From Micromonospora sp. WMMD1082 (GTDB lineage: Bacteria > Actinomycetota > Actinomycetes > Mycobacteriales > Micromonosporaceae): a stretch of 64,000 nt of DNA. Numbering within the stretch: position 1 is the first letter of the stretch; each line of letters starts with the position of its first letter. Positions 31,956 through 41,040 of the stretch are shown in pieces. The notes beneath the pieces are model-generated. The model saw only the letters and a list, made by a program, of their open reading frames with translations, ran no database searches and had not been told where the DNA came from. The stretch spans positions 5,783,001 to 5,847,000 of the forward strand of contig NZ_JARUBM010000002.1 in the NCBI RefSeq assembly GCF_029626175.1. The letters run 5' to 3'. A program made the translations under genes and the position numbers.

Positions 31956-34001
31956 TCAGCGGGCTGCGGCGCGGGCGTTGCCGATCGCGTCCTTGCGACC
32001 CCAGCGCCCCGGGATGTCGAGCAGCTCGATCCGGCCGAAGCGCGGCGGGATCGCGGGGTGCACCACCAGGTGTTCGCCGTACGGTTCCAGGCCGAGCAGG
32101 GTGCGCAACAGCAGGAAGGTGGCGCCCGTCGCGGACGCCTGCGGGCTGTTCGCCGCCGGGTAGGGCACCGGATAGCGGGTCAGGTCCCGGTCGTACCCGG
32201 CGAAGGACTCCGGCATCCGCCCGGCGAAGTGCTGGGCCGCCTCGATGACCGCCTCGGCGATGACCCCCGCCTCCTCGACGAAGCCGTACCGGCGCAGGCC
32301 GAGGGCGATCAGTGAGTTGTCGAACGGCCACACGGTGCCCACGTGGTAGCCGAGCGGGTTGTACCGGGCCTGCCCGGTGGCCAGCGTCCGGACCCCCCAG
32401 CCGGAGAAGAGGCGCGGCCCGAGCAGGTGACCGGCGACCGTGGCGGCCCGCGAGTCGTCCACGAGCCCGCTCCACAACAGGTGACCCATGTTCGACGCCA
32501 GCGCGTCCACCTGCTCGCCGTCGGGGCCGAGCGCCAGCGCGTAGTACTCCTCACCGTCGATCCAGAAGTCCCGGTTGAACCGCTGCTTGAGCGCCTCCGC
32601 CTCCCGTTCCAGGCGATCGGCGTACGCCGGGTCGCCCCAGAACTCGCGGGCCAGCCGAGCCCCGCGCCGCTTGGCGTCGTACGCGTAGCCCTGTAGTTCG
32701 CAGGTGGCGCGGGGTAGCCCCGGCAGCCGGCCGTCGCGGTAGCAGATCGCCTCGGGGGAGTCCTTCCAGCAGTGGTTCTGCGCCCCGCTCTCGTCGTTGC
32801 GCGGCTGGTACCAGAGGTAGCCGTCGCCCCGCAGGTCGCCGTACTCGTCGATCCAGCGCAGCGCCGCGCGGCCGGCCTCCTCCAGGTCCCGCACCAGCGC
32901 GGCGTCGCCGGTCCACCGCTCGTACTCGTCGAGCAGCACGATGAACAGCGGGGTCACGTCCGCCCCGCCGTAGTACGGCGACTGGGGGCGGTGCTCGAAG
33001 GCGGACATCTCCCCGTACCGGAACTCGTTGAGGATCTTCCCGGGTTCCTCGTCCCGGAAGTCGTCGAGCACGGTGCCCTGGTCGATGGCGAGCAGGCGCA
33101 GCGTGGTGGCCGCCATCCGGGGGACGAACGGCAGCGTCTGGAAGCAGGTGAGGAGGTTGTCGCGGCCGACGATGGTGGCCGCCCAGGGCAGCCCGGCCGC
33201 GAGCATGGTCTCGTACGGCAGCGCCAGCGGGGAGAACCGCAGGCCGGCCAGGTCGACCAGCCCTCGCTGGTACGTCACCATGAACGAACCCCAGTCACAG
33301 TGCAACCGGGGTGCGTCGGCGAGCCACTGACTCAGGTCGTGGTGCAACGGCGCGCCGGCCTTGCCGTGCGGATGCCGCAGCCGGTCCCGGATATCGTGCC
33401 CGTCCGGGCGCAGCACCAGGCCCCGCACCTGCAGGGTCGTGCTCCACTTGCTCTGCCGGTCGACCCGGATCTGGAACGTCAACCCCCGCTCGTCGAACTC
33501 GGCCGGCTCGCTGGTCGAGATGTCGGTGACCCGGTGGAACTTCTCCCGCCGGTATCCCAGCCGCAGGCGGCCGTCGGACACCTCCCGGTAGCCGCGTAGG
33601 GCCGACCCGTGCGGCCAGACGACGTTGTAGACCGGAGCGAAGTCGCTGTCGATGTCGATGCGCACGACGTAGTCGACGGGATCGCCGGTGTGGTTGAGCA
33701 CGGTGAGGCGTTCGGTGAAGGCGCTGTCGGAGATCCAGCGGTCACGAATGACCGAGACCTTCGCGTCCACGTAGTGGGTCGGATGGCCGGGCACCAGGAA
33801 GAACCGGATCTGGTAGTAGTTCGGCTCGTGCACGGCCAGCGGATGCAGTTCCTCCCCGTCGAGGCGGAGCCGCCAGGTGGACAGGAAACGGGTGTCGAAG
33901 GCGAAGAATCCACTCGGATTGGTGGGGTGGAAGGCCATGTCCCCGTTGTCCTCGCTCAGCGCGAAGATGTTGCCGTCAAGGATGCGGACCAGTTTCTTCA
34001 T
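31956..34001 (-). CDS. amylo-alpha-1,6-glucosidase / glycogen debranching-like enzyme
   Basis: A 681-residue protein with an N-terminal beta-sandwich domain of the bacterial glycogen-debranching type (residues about 1-230, GFFAFDTRFLSTWRLRLDG). A six-hairpin (alpha/alpha)6 glycosidase domain follows (about 270-665). Landmarks are LPWAATIVGRDNLLTCF, YLWYQPRNDESGAQNHCWKD, YNPLGYHVGTVWPFDNSL and PYPAANSPQASATGA. Such proteins act on alpha-glucans or plant-type oligosaccharides. The ATG overlaps the stop of the SCP2-like gene (ATGA), so they form an operon. Exact substrate is uncertain. Confidence 0.85.
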   Translation of the reverse strand: MKKLVRILDGNIFALSEDNGDMAFHPTNPSGFFAFDTRFLSTWRLRLDGEELHPLAVHEPNYYQIRFFLVPGHPTHYVDAKVSVIRDRWISDSAFTERLTVLNHTGDPVDYVVRIDIDSDFAPVYNVVWPHGSALRGYREVSDGRLRLGYRREKFHRVTDISTSEPAEFDERGLTFQIRVDRQSKWSTTLQVRGLVLRPDGHDIRDRLRHPHGKAGAPLHHDLSQWLADAPRLHCDWGSFMVTYQRGLVDLAGLRFSPLALPYETMLAAGLPWAATIVGRDNLLTCFQTLPFVPRMAATTLRLLAIDQGTVLDDFRDEEPGKILNEFRYGEMSAFEHRPQSPYYGGADVTPLFIVLLDEYERWTGDAALVRDLEEAGRAALRWIDEYGDLRGDGYLWYQPRNDESGAQNHCWKDSPEAICYRDGRLPGLPRATCELQGYAYDAKRRGARLAREFWGDPAYADRLEREAEALKQRFNRDFWIDGEEYYALALGPDGEQVDALASNMGHLLWSGLVDDSRAATVAGHLLGPRLFSGWGVRTLATGQARYNPLGYHVGTVWPFDNSLIALGLRRYGFVEEAGVIAEAVIEAAQHFAGRMPESFAGYDRDLTRYPVPYPAANSPQASATGATFLLLRTLLGLEPYGEHLVVHPAIPPRFGRIELLDIPGRWGRKDAIGNARAAAR

Positions 34002-34378
34002 CGCCGCTCCCGATCCTGCCGGGCGGCCACGGCCCGGGGGTGGCGCGCGCCGGGCGGCGGCGCGAACAGCCGCTCCAGCATGATCACGAAGCTGAACTCG
34101 CCGTCCGCGGTGAAGTCGTTGCGCAGCCACGCCGGCAGGGGTTTGACCTCGCCACGGGCCATCCGGAGGAAGAGCGCCTCGTCCGCGTAGATCACGGTGT
34201 CGGCGTCGTTCGCGCCGTCCTGGGTCACCGCCACCCGACCCTGGTCGATGGCGACGAGCCAGTGGTCGACGCGATCGGGGTAGCGCAGGTCGAACCGGAC
34301 CGTGCCGGAGACCTGGCGCAGCATCCGCCCGCCGCCCTCGGCGAGACCGTCGAAGAAGTCGCGCACTGCGTCCGACAT
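33998..34378 (-). CDS. SCP2 sterol-binding domain protein
   Basis: A 126-residue single-domain protein of the SCP2-like fold, a lipid-binding alpha/beta sandwich. Recognisable are GTVRFDLRYPDRVDHWLVAI, VAVTQDGANDADTVIYADEALF and ARGEVKPLPAWLRNDFTADGE (family G-E-x-x-P/A pattern). A strong AGGAGGTGG site lies upstream of ATG 34378. It is the first gene of a two-gene operon with the debranching-like enzyme; a functional link is not obvious. Confidence 0.78.
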   Translation of the reverse strand: MSDAVRDFFDGLAEGGGRMLRQVSGTVRFDLRYPDRVDHWLVAIDQGRVAVTQDGANDADTVIYADEALFLRMARGEVKPLPAWLRNDFTADGEFSFVIMLERLFAPPPGARHPRAVAARQDRERR

Positions 34379-34867
34379 CGCACCACCTCCTACCGGCCTG
34401 CACCCGGCCGACGAGAGCTGATCGCCGGGTGGCCCGACCCGGCGCGGTCCGGACGAGCGGCCCGACCCGGCGCGGCGGGAGCGCGGGTCCAACTCCTCCG
34501 CCGATGTCACTTTAGCGGCTTTGATTCTCCTGCGTGCTGGTCCGCCCGAGCTGTGCGTTTTCGGGGTCGGCAAGCCGCGGCGACGATTGCCGTTGGTTTC
34601 CGGTACGCGTGCGCCTATGGTGGTGCGATGCATCCCGCCGCGCTGTTGGACCGCGCCGCCGTCACCACGGCGACGTCGGTGCCGGCCGCCCGGTGCGCGC
34701 GGGAGGCCGGTGCCGCGGCGACCCGCTCGGGTCGGGTCCTGGCGCAGGCCGGTCATGGCCAGCCGCGTCCCGCCGGCCGGAGCCCTCCGGAACCCGTCCA
34801 CACACAGGGACGGCCAAGGGCGAAGCGAACAGCTTCGGCCTTTTTCTTTTTCGGAAGGGATACCGAC
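34379..34867 (+). promoter_or_regulatory. 489-nt gap: leader of the DksA/TraR gene with intrinsic terminator
   Basis: No gene is evident. A plus-strand promoter (TTGGTT 34593-34598, 17 nt, TATGGT 34616-34621) would start RNA near 34628. The RNA would end at a hairpin, CGAAGC-gaaca-GCTTCG (34821-34837), closed by GGCC pairs and followed by TTTTTCTTTTT (34841-34851), a clear intrinsic terminator. The ribosome-binding site of the next gene (GGAAGGGA) begins just after the U-tract. The element could be an attenuator or a separate small RNA. Confidence 0.6.
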
Positions 34868-35194
34868 ATGAGCGAACGGATGAGCACCGGCACGCACGAC
34901 CGGCAGTGGCGCACCGAACTGGAGGCGACGCTGACCCACGAGTTCAACACCCAGACCGCCCGGCTGACCGAGTTGACGGCCGACACCGGGGATCCGGCGG
35001 AGGCGCACACCAAGGCCGCGCTGATCGCCGCCACCCGCCAGAGCCTGGAGCAGATCACCGGGGCGCTGCGGCGCCTCGCCGCCGGCAGCTACGGCAGCTG
35101 CGAGAGGTGCGGCACGGCGATCCCGCCGGAGCGCCTCGAGATCCTGCCGCATGCCCGGTTCTGCGTGCCCTGCCAGCAGAAGCAGAACGGCTGA
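34868..35194 (+). CDS. TraR/DksA C4-type zinc-finger protein
   Basis: A 108-residue protein with an N-terminal helical hairpin (residues about 10-75, acidic tip) and a C-terminal zinc finger (CERCGT and CVPCQ, residues about 78-103). This is the TraR/DksA architecture, proteins that enter the RNA polymerase secondary channel. Actinobacteria often carry several, usually of unknown target. ATG 34868 follows GGAAGGGA. An in-frame ATG at 34628 would add 80 residues but would read through the terminator hairpin and U-tract, so it is not preferred. Confidence 0.85.
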   Translation: MSERMSTGTHDRQWRTELEATLTHEFNTQTARLTELTADTGDPAEAHTKAALIAATRQSLEQITGALRRLAAGSYGSCERCGTAIPPERLEILPHARFCVPCQQKQNG

Positions 35195-35220
35195 CGACGT
35201 GGATCGGCCGCCGCACCGGC

Positions 35221-35802
35221 CTATCGGTGCGGCGGCCGGTCGGCGGTGAACCCTGGTGGCTCGGGTGGACCGGCGGGCTCGGGCGCCCCGGCGGGCTCGG
35301 GTGTACCGGCCGGCTGGGTCAGCAGGGCGGCGGTCACGGTCGCGGTCATGCCGTCGGGCCGGCGGGTAAGCGTCAACGCCCCGGTCAGGTGGTGGGCGAG
35401 CCAGAGGCCCCGCCCGCCCGGTGTGTCCGTCGCCGGCAGGCTGACCGGCAGACCGGCGCCCTGCTGGTGGCCGTCGACGCCCTGCTGGTGACCGTCGGCG
35501 CCCGGCTGGCGACCGTGATCGGTCACCTCGCAGACGAGCAGGTCGGCCTGCCGGAACAGGTCGAGCCGGCCCCGGCCCCCGCCGTGCAGCACGGCGTTGG
35601 TGACCAGCTCGTGCACGGCCAGGACAAGATCCTCGGCGATGTCGCCGGTGAGCCCCGCGGCGGCGATCCGGTCGGCGAGCAGGTGCCGTAGCGCCGTCAC
35701 CGTCTGGGCGGTGAACGACTGGGACAACAGCGAGATCACCTCACCGTCACCGGACGACGGGCCACTGGGATCCCTGGCATCCGGCGGGCCGAGGTTGTTC
35801 AT
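35221..35802 (-). CDS. anti-sigma regulatory factor-like ATP-binding protein (HATPase_c)
   Basis: A 193-residue GHKL ATPase of the RsbW/SpoIIAB-like type. The N-box is VLAVHELVTNAVLHGGG (about residue 60) and the G1-like box TPGGRGLWLAHHL (about 127). Such proteins bind sigma or anti-sigma antagonists in partner-switching. A duplicated G-x-D-G-H-Q-Q-G segment (about residues 100-116) and a Pro/Glu/Ala tail repeat (about 165-183) are encoded by short DNA repeats. TAATCT (35809-35814, minus) ends 6 nt before the ATG, a leaderless start. No sigma factor or STAS partner is adjacent. Confidence 0.82.
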   Translation of the reverse strand: MNNLGPPDARDPSGPSSGDGEVISLLSQSFTAQTVTALRHLLADRIAAAGLTGDIAEDLVLAVHELVTNAVLHGGGRGRLDLFRQADLLVCEVTDHGRQPGADGHQQGVDGHQQGAGLPVSLPATDTPGGRGLWLAHHLTGALTLTRRPDGMTATVTAALLTQPAGTPEPAGAPEPAGPPEPPGFTADRPPHR

Positions 35803-35905
35803 GCAGGCAGATTACGTCGTCCGGCGACATCCGCGACCTTTGCCAAGGGGCAACGATCGGGCCACCCCGGCGGTTCGCCCGCGCCCGCCCGCCGGAAGTG
35901 GACCG

Positions 35906-36781
35906 TCACGTCCCGCCTTCCTCCACCGAGGTCCGGCCGAAGGACCGCCCGAGGCGGCGTACCTCCACCTCCATCTGCTCCGCCAGCTCCGCGCCGCCGA
36001 ACCGGTCGACGAGCGCGTCGGCGAACCCGCTGAGCACCACCGGCCGCAGCGCCTGGACGAGGGCGATCGAGCGCGGCACGTACACCTTGCGGCGGCGACG
36101 CTCGATGCCGCGCAGCAGCGCCTCGGCGCACCGCTCGACGCTGACCACGGTGTTCAGCGGCCACGGTAGTCGGCGCTGCGCCGCCTGGAACGACGCGAGG
36201 TCGGCGCGGATGTCGCGGACGAGGTCGGTGTCGATCCAGATCGGGTGGGCGGTGCCGACGGTGAGCCCGCGCCGCCGGTTCTCCACGCGCAGCACGTTGC
36301 CGAACTGTTCGACACCCGCCTTCGAGGCGCAGTACGCGGCCATCCCCGGCATGGCGGCGAAGGCCGCGGCCGACGAGACGATCAGCACGTGGCCCCGGGC
36401 GGCGAGCAGGTGCGGCAGCGCCGCGCTGACCGTGCGGACCACGCCGGTCAGGTTCACCTCGATGGTGCGGACCAGCGCGTCGACCGGGCCGCCGGCGACG
36501 GTGCCGAGGTTGGCGATGCCGGCGTTGGCGACCACCACGTCGACCCCGCCGTACTTCTGCACGGTCGAGGCGACGGCGTCGTCCAGCCCCGCCTGGTCGG
36601 TGACGTCGCACTCGTACCAGTGCCCGTCCAGCTCGGCGGCGACCTGCCGCAACAGCCTGGGTTCCAGGCCGACCACGGCGACCCGGGCGCCCCGGGCGGC
36701 GGCGGCACGGGCCAGCTGAGCACCGATGCCCCGGGCGGCGCCGGTGATCAGGACGGTCCGGCCGCGAAGGTCATACCGCAT
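35906..36781 (-). CDS. short-chain dehydrogenase/reductase
   Basis: A 291-residue classical SDR. The cofactor loop is LITGAARGIGAQLA (residues about 11-24). VVVANAGIANLG (NAG), LIVSSAAAFAAMPG with the catalytic Ser, and YCASKAGVEQFG (Y-x3-K, about residue 153) complete the active site. A C-terminal extension with RRRRKVYVPRSIALVQALRP is typical of lipid- or mycolate-linked SDRs. The ATG lies within the last codons of the Baeyer-Villiger monooxygenase gene (11-nt overlap), so they form an operon and may act in turn on the same ketone or alcohol. Confidence 0.88.
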   Translation of the reverse strand: MRYDLRGRTVLITGAARGIGAQLARAAAARGARVAVVGLEPRLLRQVAAELDGHWYECDVTDQAGLDDAVASTVQKYGGVDVVVANAGIANLGTVAGGPVDALVRTIEVNLTGVVRTVSAALPHLLAARGHVLIVSSAAAFAAMPGMAAYCASKAGVEQFGNVLRVENRRRGLTVGTAHPIWIDTDLVRDIRADLASFQAAQRRLPWPLNTVVSVERCAEALLRGIERRRRKVYVPRSIALVQALRPVVLSGFADALVDRFGGAELAEQMEVEVRRLGRSFGRTSVEEGGT

Positions 36782-38255
36782 CGGCGCGCTCCAGGTTCCG
36801 GTCGCGGCCGCCGACCGTGTGGTGGTCGGCGGGACGGAAACGGCGCAACCGCCGCCGGTAGCCGGTGACGTACCCCGGCCAGACGGTGGTGTTGCGACCG
36901 TTGCCGTCGAGATACCAGCTGGCACAGCCGGCCTGCCAGACGGTACCGCGCATCCGCCGGTCCACCCACTCGGTCCAGTGCCGCTGCGCCTCGGCGGTGG
37001 GTTCGATGGCGGTCGCGCCGGTGGCGCGCAGGTGCCGCAGCGCGTCGACGACCAGGCGCAACTGTGCCTCGATCATCAGTACCACCGAGGTGTGCCCGAG
37101 CCCGGTGTTCGGGCCGAGCAGGAAGAACAGGTTGGGGAACCCGGCGACGGTGGTGCCCCGGTACGCCTGCATGCCGGCGGCCCAGGCGTCGGCGAGGCTG
37201 CGTCCGCCCCGCCCGTGGATGCGGGAGGCGACCGGCGGATCGGTGACGTGGAAGCCGGTGCCGAGGATGATCGTGTCGGCCGGGTGGTGGGTGCCGTCGT
37301 CGGTGACCAGCCCGTCGGCGGCGATCCGGCTGATGCCCGCGCTGACCACGTCGACGTTCTGCCGGGTCAGGGCGGGCCAGTAGTCGTTGGAGATGAGCAC
37401 CCGCTTGCAGCCCATGGCGTAGCGCGGGGTGAGCGTGGCCCGCAGCCGGGGCTCGGCGACCTGGCGGCGCAGCATCCGCAGCGAGACCCGGGCGGCGACC
37501 CGGTTCACCGTCGGATGCAGGAAGCCGACCGCCATCGCGTCGCGGACCAGGTAGATCGCGGCCCGGACGCCGCGTTGCGCGCCGGGCAGATGGCGGTACG
37601 CGGCCTGCTCCAGCCGGGTGACGCGGCGCGACCGGCGCGGCATGATCCAGGCGGGGGTGCGCTGGAACAGGGTCAGCCGCTCGACGGCCGGCTGGATGCG
37701 GGGCACGAACTGGATCGCCGAGGCGCCGGTGCCGATCACCGCCACCCGCCGACCGGTCAGGTCGTGGTCGTGCCGCCAGCGGGCGGAGTGGAAGACGGTG
37801 CCGGCGAAGGTGTCGAGGCCGGGGATGCCCGGCAGGGCGGGTTCGCTGAGTGGGCCGGCGGCGCAGATCAGCACCCGGGCGGTGTACTCGCCGCCGGAGG
37901 TGTCCAACCGCCAGCGTCCGCGCCGGGCGTCCCAGTCGGCCCGGCGCAGTTCGTGGCGCAACCGCAGCTTCGGGCGTACGCCGAAGCGGTCCGCGCAGTC
38001 GCGCAGGTAGTCCTGGATCTCCGGCTGCCCGGAGTAGGTGTGCGACCAGTGCGGGTGGGGCGCGAACGAGAACGAGTACAGGTGCGACGGCACGTCGCAG
38101 GCGCAGCCGGGGTAGGTGTTGTCCCGCCAGGTCCCGCCGACGTCGTCACCCCGGTCGAAGACGAGGAGGTCGGTGAAGCCGGCCCGCTGCAACTGGATCG
38201 CCGCGCCCAGCCCGCCGAAGCCGGCCCCGACGACGGCGATGTCGATCTCCATCAT
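36771..38255 (-). CDS. flavin-containing Baeyer-Villiger-type monooxygenase
   Basis: A 494-residue class B flavoprotein monooxygenase using FAD and NADPH. The FAD site is VVGAGFGGLGAAIQL (residues about 7-21) and the NADPH site VAVIGTGASAIQFVP (about 168). The fingerprint FAGTVFHSARW fits F-x-G-x-x-x-H-x-x-x-W exactly. It should insert oxygen next to a carbonyl, making esters or lactones. Two adjacent ATGs (38255, 38252) follow GGAGGA. The product gene downstream is an SDR in the same operon. The natural substrate is unknown. Confidence 0.9.
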   Translation of the reverse strand: MMEIDIAVVGAGFGGLGAAIQLQRAGFTDLLVFDRGDDVGGTWRDNTYPGCACDVPSHLYSFSFAPHPHWSHTYSGQPEIQDYLRDCADRFGVRPKLRLRHELRRADWDARRGRWRLDTSGGEYTARVLICAAGPLSEPALPGIPGLDTFAGTVFHSARWRHDHDLTGRRVAVIGTGASAIQFVPRIQPAVERLTLFQRTPAWIMPRRSRRVTRLEQAAYRHLPGAQRGVRAAIYLVRDAMAVGFLHPTVNRVAARVSLRMLRRQVAEPRLRATLTPRYAMGCKRVLISNDYWPALTRQNVDVVSAGISRIAADGLVTDDGTHHPADTIILGTGFHVTDPPVASRIHGRGGRSLADAWAAGMQAYRGTTVAGFPNLFFLLGPNTGLGHTSVVLMIEAQLRLVVDALRHLRATGATAIEPTAEAQRHWTEWVDRRMRGTVWQAGCASWYLDGNGRNTTVWPGYVTGYRRRLRRFRPADHHTVGGRDRNLERADAV

Positions 38256-38309
38256 TCCTCCGGGTCGTCGAGCAGCACGGTCGGGTCGGCGTCGGGCGGT
38301 GCGGCGTAG

Positions 38310-39254
38310 CTAGATCGGGAAGCGGCCGTGGCGCCAGCGCCAGTGCCGGCCGGCCGTCAAGTGATCGACGATCGCGCGCTGGAGGATAGTACGGCGGGGT
38401 AGCCGGTCGAGCGGCGTGGTGAGGGTGCGGAACACGAACCGCAGCACCTCGACGTCGGCGTCCAGTCCTTCCGGTTCCTCGTAGGGTTCCAGCTCGAACC
38501 TCCGCTGGAACCGGACGATGTTGGAGTCCTCGGGCAGGTACTCCAGCAGCTGCGGGTCGAGCAGCCACGAGCCGCAGGAGAACGCCGTGTAGTGCTCGTC
38601 GGGGAAGTGGCGCGGGAAGAACGCGCGGGCCGCGTCGAGCGACGCCGCGACCGCCTCCGGGGTCAGTGGTCCCGAATCGGGAATGTGCAGGCCGATGGCG
38701 GTGCCGCCGCGCTGGTGGTGCAGCCGGCCCAGCTCGTAGACGCCGCCGCGCGCGTGCAGCGTCAGCCAGCTCTGCATGACCGGCCAGCCCTCGCGGCGCA
38801 TCCGCCGGTCGATCGCGAGGTTGCGGCCCAGATCCGCGAGGGTCACCCAGGACACCGCATCGGTGATGCCATGGTCACGGTGGTACTCCCTGACGACGTC
38901 GACCAGGGCCAGGTACGCGTACACGTAGAGATGCCGCCAGGCGGGGCCGCGGTCACGCGGCAGCGCCGGACCGGGCGGCAACCAGCCGTGGCCCCCGAGA
39001 TCGGCGCGGACCAGGGCGATCGAGCGGTCGAGCAGCCAGCGCAGCTCCGGAGTCCACAGCGGAGAGCCGGGGTCGGGCCAGCCCGCCATGATCTCGGCGG
39101 CGTCGTCCGGCCGCACCGCGAGCCGGTCGAGGATCGCGGGCGCGTCGGCCCTGGCGGGCAGCGGAGCCGACGGCCGGTCACCGGCGAGCCGGTGCACCCG
39201 CTCGACCTCCTCGATGACCACCCCGAGCCGGGCGGCGGCGGCACCCAGATCCAC
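38310..39254 (-). CDS. acyltransferase domain protein (NAT_N / GNAT-like C-terminal)
   Basis: A 314-residue protein of an actinobacterial family annotated as acyltransferase domain-containing, with an N-terminal helical part and a GNAT-like C-terminal fold. Conserved blocks are VYAYLALVDVVREYHRDHGI, LHIPDSGPLTPEAVAASLD, FSCGSWLLDPQLLEYLPEDSNI and FRTLTTPLDRLPRRTILQRA. GTG 39254 is chosen because TAAAGT (39262-39267, minus) ends 7 nt upstream. The acyl donor and acceptor are unknown. It is divergent from glpK. Confidence 0.75.
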   Translation of the reverse strand: MDLGAAAARLGVVIEEVERVHRLAGDRPSAPLPARADAPAILDRLAVRPDDAAEIMAGWPDPGSPLWTPELRWLLDRSIALVRADLGGHGWLPPGPALPRDRGPAWRHLYVYAYLALVDVVREYHRDHGITDAVSWVTLADLGRNLAIDRRMRREGWPVMQSWLTLHARGGVYELGRLHHQRGGTAIGLHIPDSGPLTPEAVAASLDAARAFFPRHFPDEHYTAFSCGSWLLDPQLLEYLPEDSNIVRFQRRFELEPYEEPEGLDADVEVLRFVFRTLTTPLDRLPRRTILQRAIVDHLTAGRHWRWRHGRFPI

Positions 39255-39360
39255 GCGCCTGACTTTACCGCCCGGGCACGGACACCCGGATGTCCGGCGC
39301 GGACATCGGGGCGTGGATCGGAGATGATCGACCTCGACGACCACGACAGGGAGACTCCGC

Positions 39361-40878
39361 ATGGCTGATTTCGTCGGCGCCGTTGACCAGGGCACCACCA
39401 GCACCCGATTCATGATCTTCGACCACGCTGGCAACGAGGTCGGCCGGCACCAGCTCGAACACCAGCAGATCCTGCCGCGGGCCGGCTGGGTGGAGCACAA
39501 CCCGGTGGAGATCTGGGAACGGACCCAGACCGTCGTCCGCACGGCGCTGAACACGCACAGCCTGGCCGCGTCCGACCTGGCGGCCCTGGGCATCACCAAC
39601 CAGCGGGAGACCGCCGTGGTGTGGAACCGGCGCACCGGCCGGCCGTACCACAACGCGATCGTGTGGCAGGACACCCGCACCGACCGCATCGCCTCGGCGT
39701 TGGCGCGCGACGGGCGGGGCGAGGTCATCCGGCGTCGGGCTGGCGTGCCGCCGGCGACCTACTTCTCCGGCGGCAAGATCCAGTGGATCCTGGAGAACGT
39801 CGACGGGGTCCGGGCGGCCGCCGAGCGCGGCGAGGCGATCTTCGGCAACACCGATACCTGGCTGCTCTGGCACCTCACCGGCGGCGTCGACGGCGGCCGC
39901 CACGTCACCGACCCCACCAACGCCAGCCGTACGATGCTGATGGATCTGGAGACCCTGGACTGGGACGACGAACTGCTGTCCTTCTTCGACATCCCCCGCG
40001 CCATGCTGCCGCGGATCGTCCCGTCGTCCGATCCGGACGCCTACGGCGCCACGCTGCCGAACGGCCCCTTCGCCGGCCCGGTCCCGATCACCGGGGACCT
40101 GGGCGACCAGCAGGCCGCCACCGTCGGGCAGGTCTGCTTCGCGCCGGGCGAGGCCAAGAACACCTACGGTACGGGCAACTTCATGCTGCTCAACACCGGT
40201 ACGGAGATCGTCCGGTCGAAGGCCGGCCTGCTCACCACCGTCTGTTACCAGTTCGCCGGCCAGCCGCCGACCTACGCCCTGGAGGGCTCCATCGCCGTCA
40301 CCGGTTCGGCCGTGCAGTGGCTCCGCGACCAGCTGAAGATCATCAACAGTGCCGCGCAGAGCGAGGACCTCGCCCGCCAGGTCACCGACAACGGCGGGGT
40401 CTACTTCGTGCCCGCCTTCTCCGGCCTGTTCGCCCCGTACTGGCGCTCCGACGCCCGGGGCGCCATCGTCGGCCTCTCTCGCTACAACACCGACGCCCAC
40501 ATCGCGCGGGCCACCCTGGAGGCCATCTGCTACCAGAGCCGGGACGTGGCCGAGGCCATGGAGCAGGACTCCGGCGTACGCCTGGAATGTCTCAAGGTCG
40601 ACGGCGGCGTCACCGTCAACGACCTGTGCATGCAGTTGCAGGCCGACATCCTCGGCGTGCCGGTCAGCCGGCCGGTGGTGGCCGAGACGACCGCCCTCGG
40701 CGCGGCCTACGCCGCCGGGCTGGCCGTCGGCTTCTGGCGGAACACCGACGAACTGCGGGAGAACTGGAACGAGAGCCGACGCTGGCAGCCGTCGTGGTCG
40801 CCGGAGGAGCGCGCGACCGGGTACGCGGGCTGGCGCAAGGCGGTGCGGCGCACGCTCGACTGGGTCGACGTCGGCTGA
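39361..40878 (+). CDS. glpK: glycerol kinase
   Basis: A 505-residue FGGY kinase that makes sn-glycerol-3-phosphate from glycerol and ATP. The N-terminus [78 protein letters not shown] and [19 protein letters not shown] are GlpK-specific, and the length is standard. AGGGAG lies before the ATG. No facilitator (glpF) or dehydrogenase (glpD) adjoins it, so glycerol entry must be encoded elsewhere. Confidence 0.95.
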   Translation: MADFVGAVDQGTTSTRFMIFDHAGNEVGRHQLEHQQILPRAGWVEHNPVEIWERTQTVVRTALNTHSLAASDLAALGITNQRETAVVWNRRTGRPYHNAIVWQDTRTDRIASALARDGRGEVIRRRAGVPPATYFSGGKIQWILENVDGVRAAAERGEAIFGNTDTWLLWHLTGGVDGGRHVTDPTNASRTMLMDLETLDWDDELLSFFDIPRAMLPRIVPSSDPDAYGATLPNGPFAGPVPITGDLGDQQAATVGQVCFAPGEAKNTYGTGNFMLLNTGTEIVRSKAGLLTTVCYQFAGQPPTYALEGSIAVTGSAVQWLRDQLKIINSAAQSEDLARQVTDNGGVYFVPAFSGLFAPYWRSDARGAIVGLSRYNTDAHIARATLEAICYQSRDVAEAMEQDSGVRLECLKVDGGVTVNDLCMQLQADILGVPVSRPVVAETTALGAAYAAGLAVGFWRNTDELRENWNESRRWQPSWSPEERATGYAGWRKAVRRTLDWVDVG

Positions 40879-41040
40879 CCCGCGGCGCCCGCCCGGGCCT
40901 GCTGCCACCGGCCCGACCTGACTACGTTTCGTGAAAGCGCCGTTACTGCGTGTCTTGCGCGCGATCCCGGGATGTCCGGCCGACCTGCCTTAGCATCCCG
41001 GTGGCCGGCAGCTGCCGGAGGGTGGACAGGGAGGGACATC

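Noticed and set aside
34628..34867. In-frame N-terminal extension of the DksA/TraR protein from a leaderless ATG at 34628.
   Set aside because: It would translate through a clear terminator hairpin and U-tract (giving FFFF), lacks similarity to the family, and a good ribosome-binding site precedes ATG 34868. It is kept as a regulatory leader.
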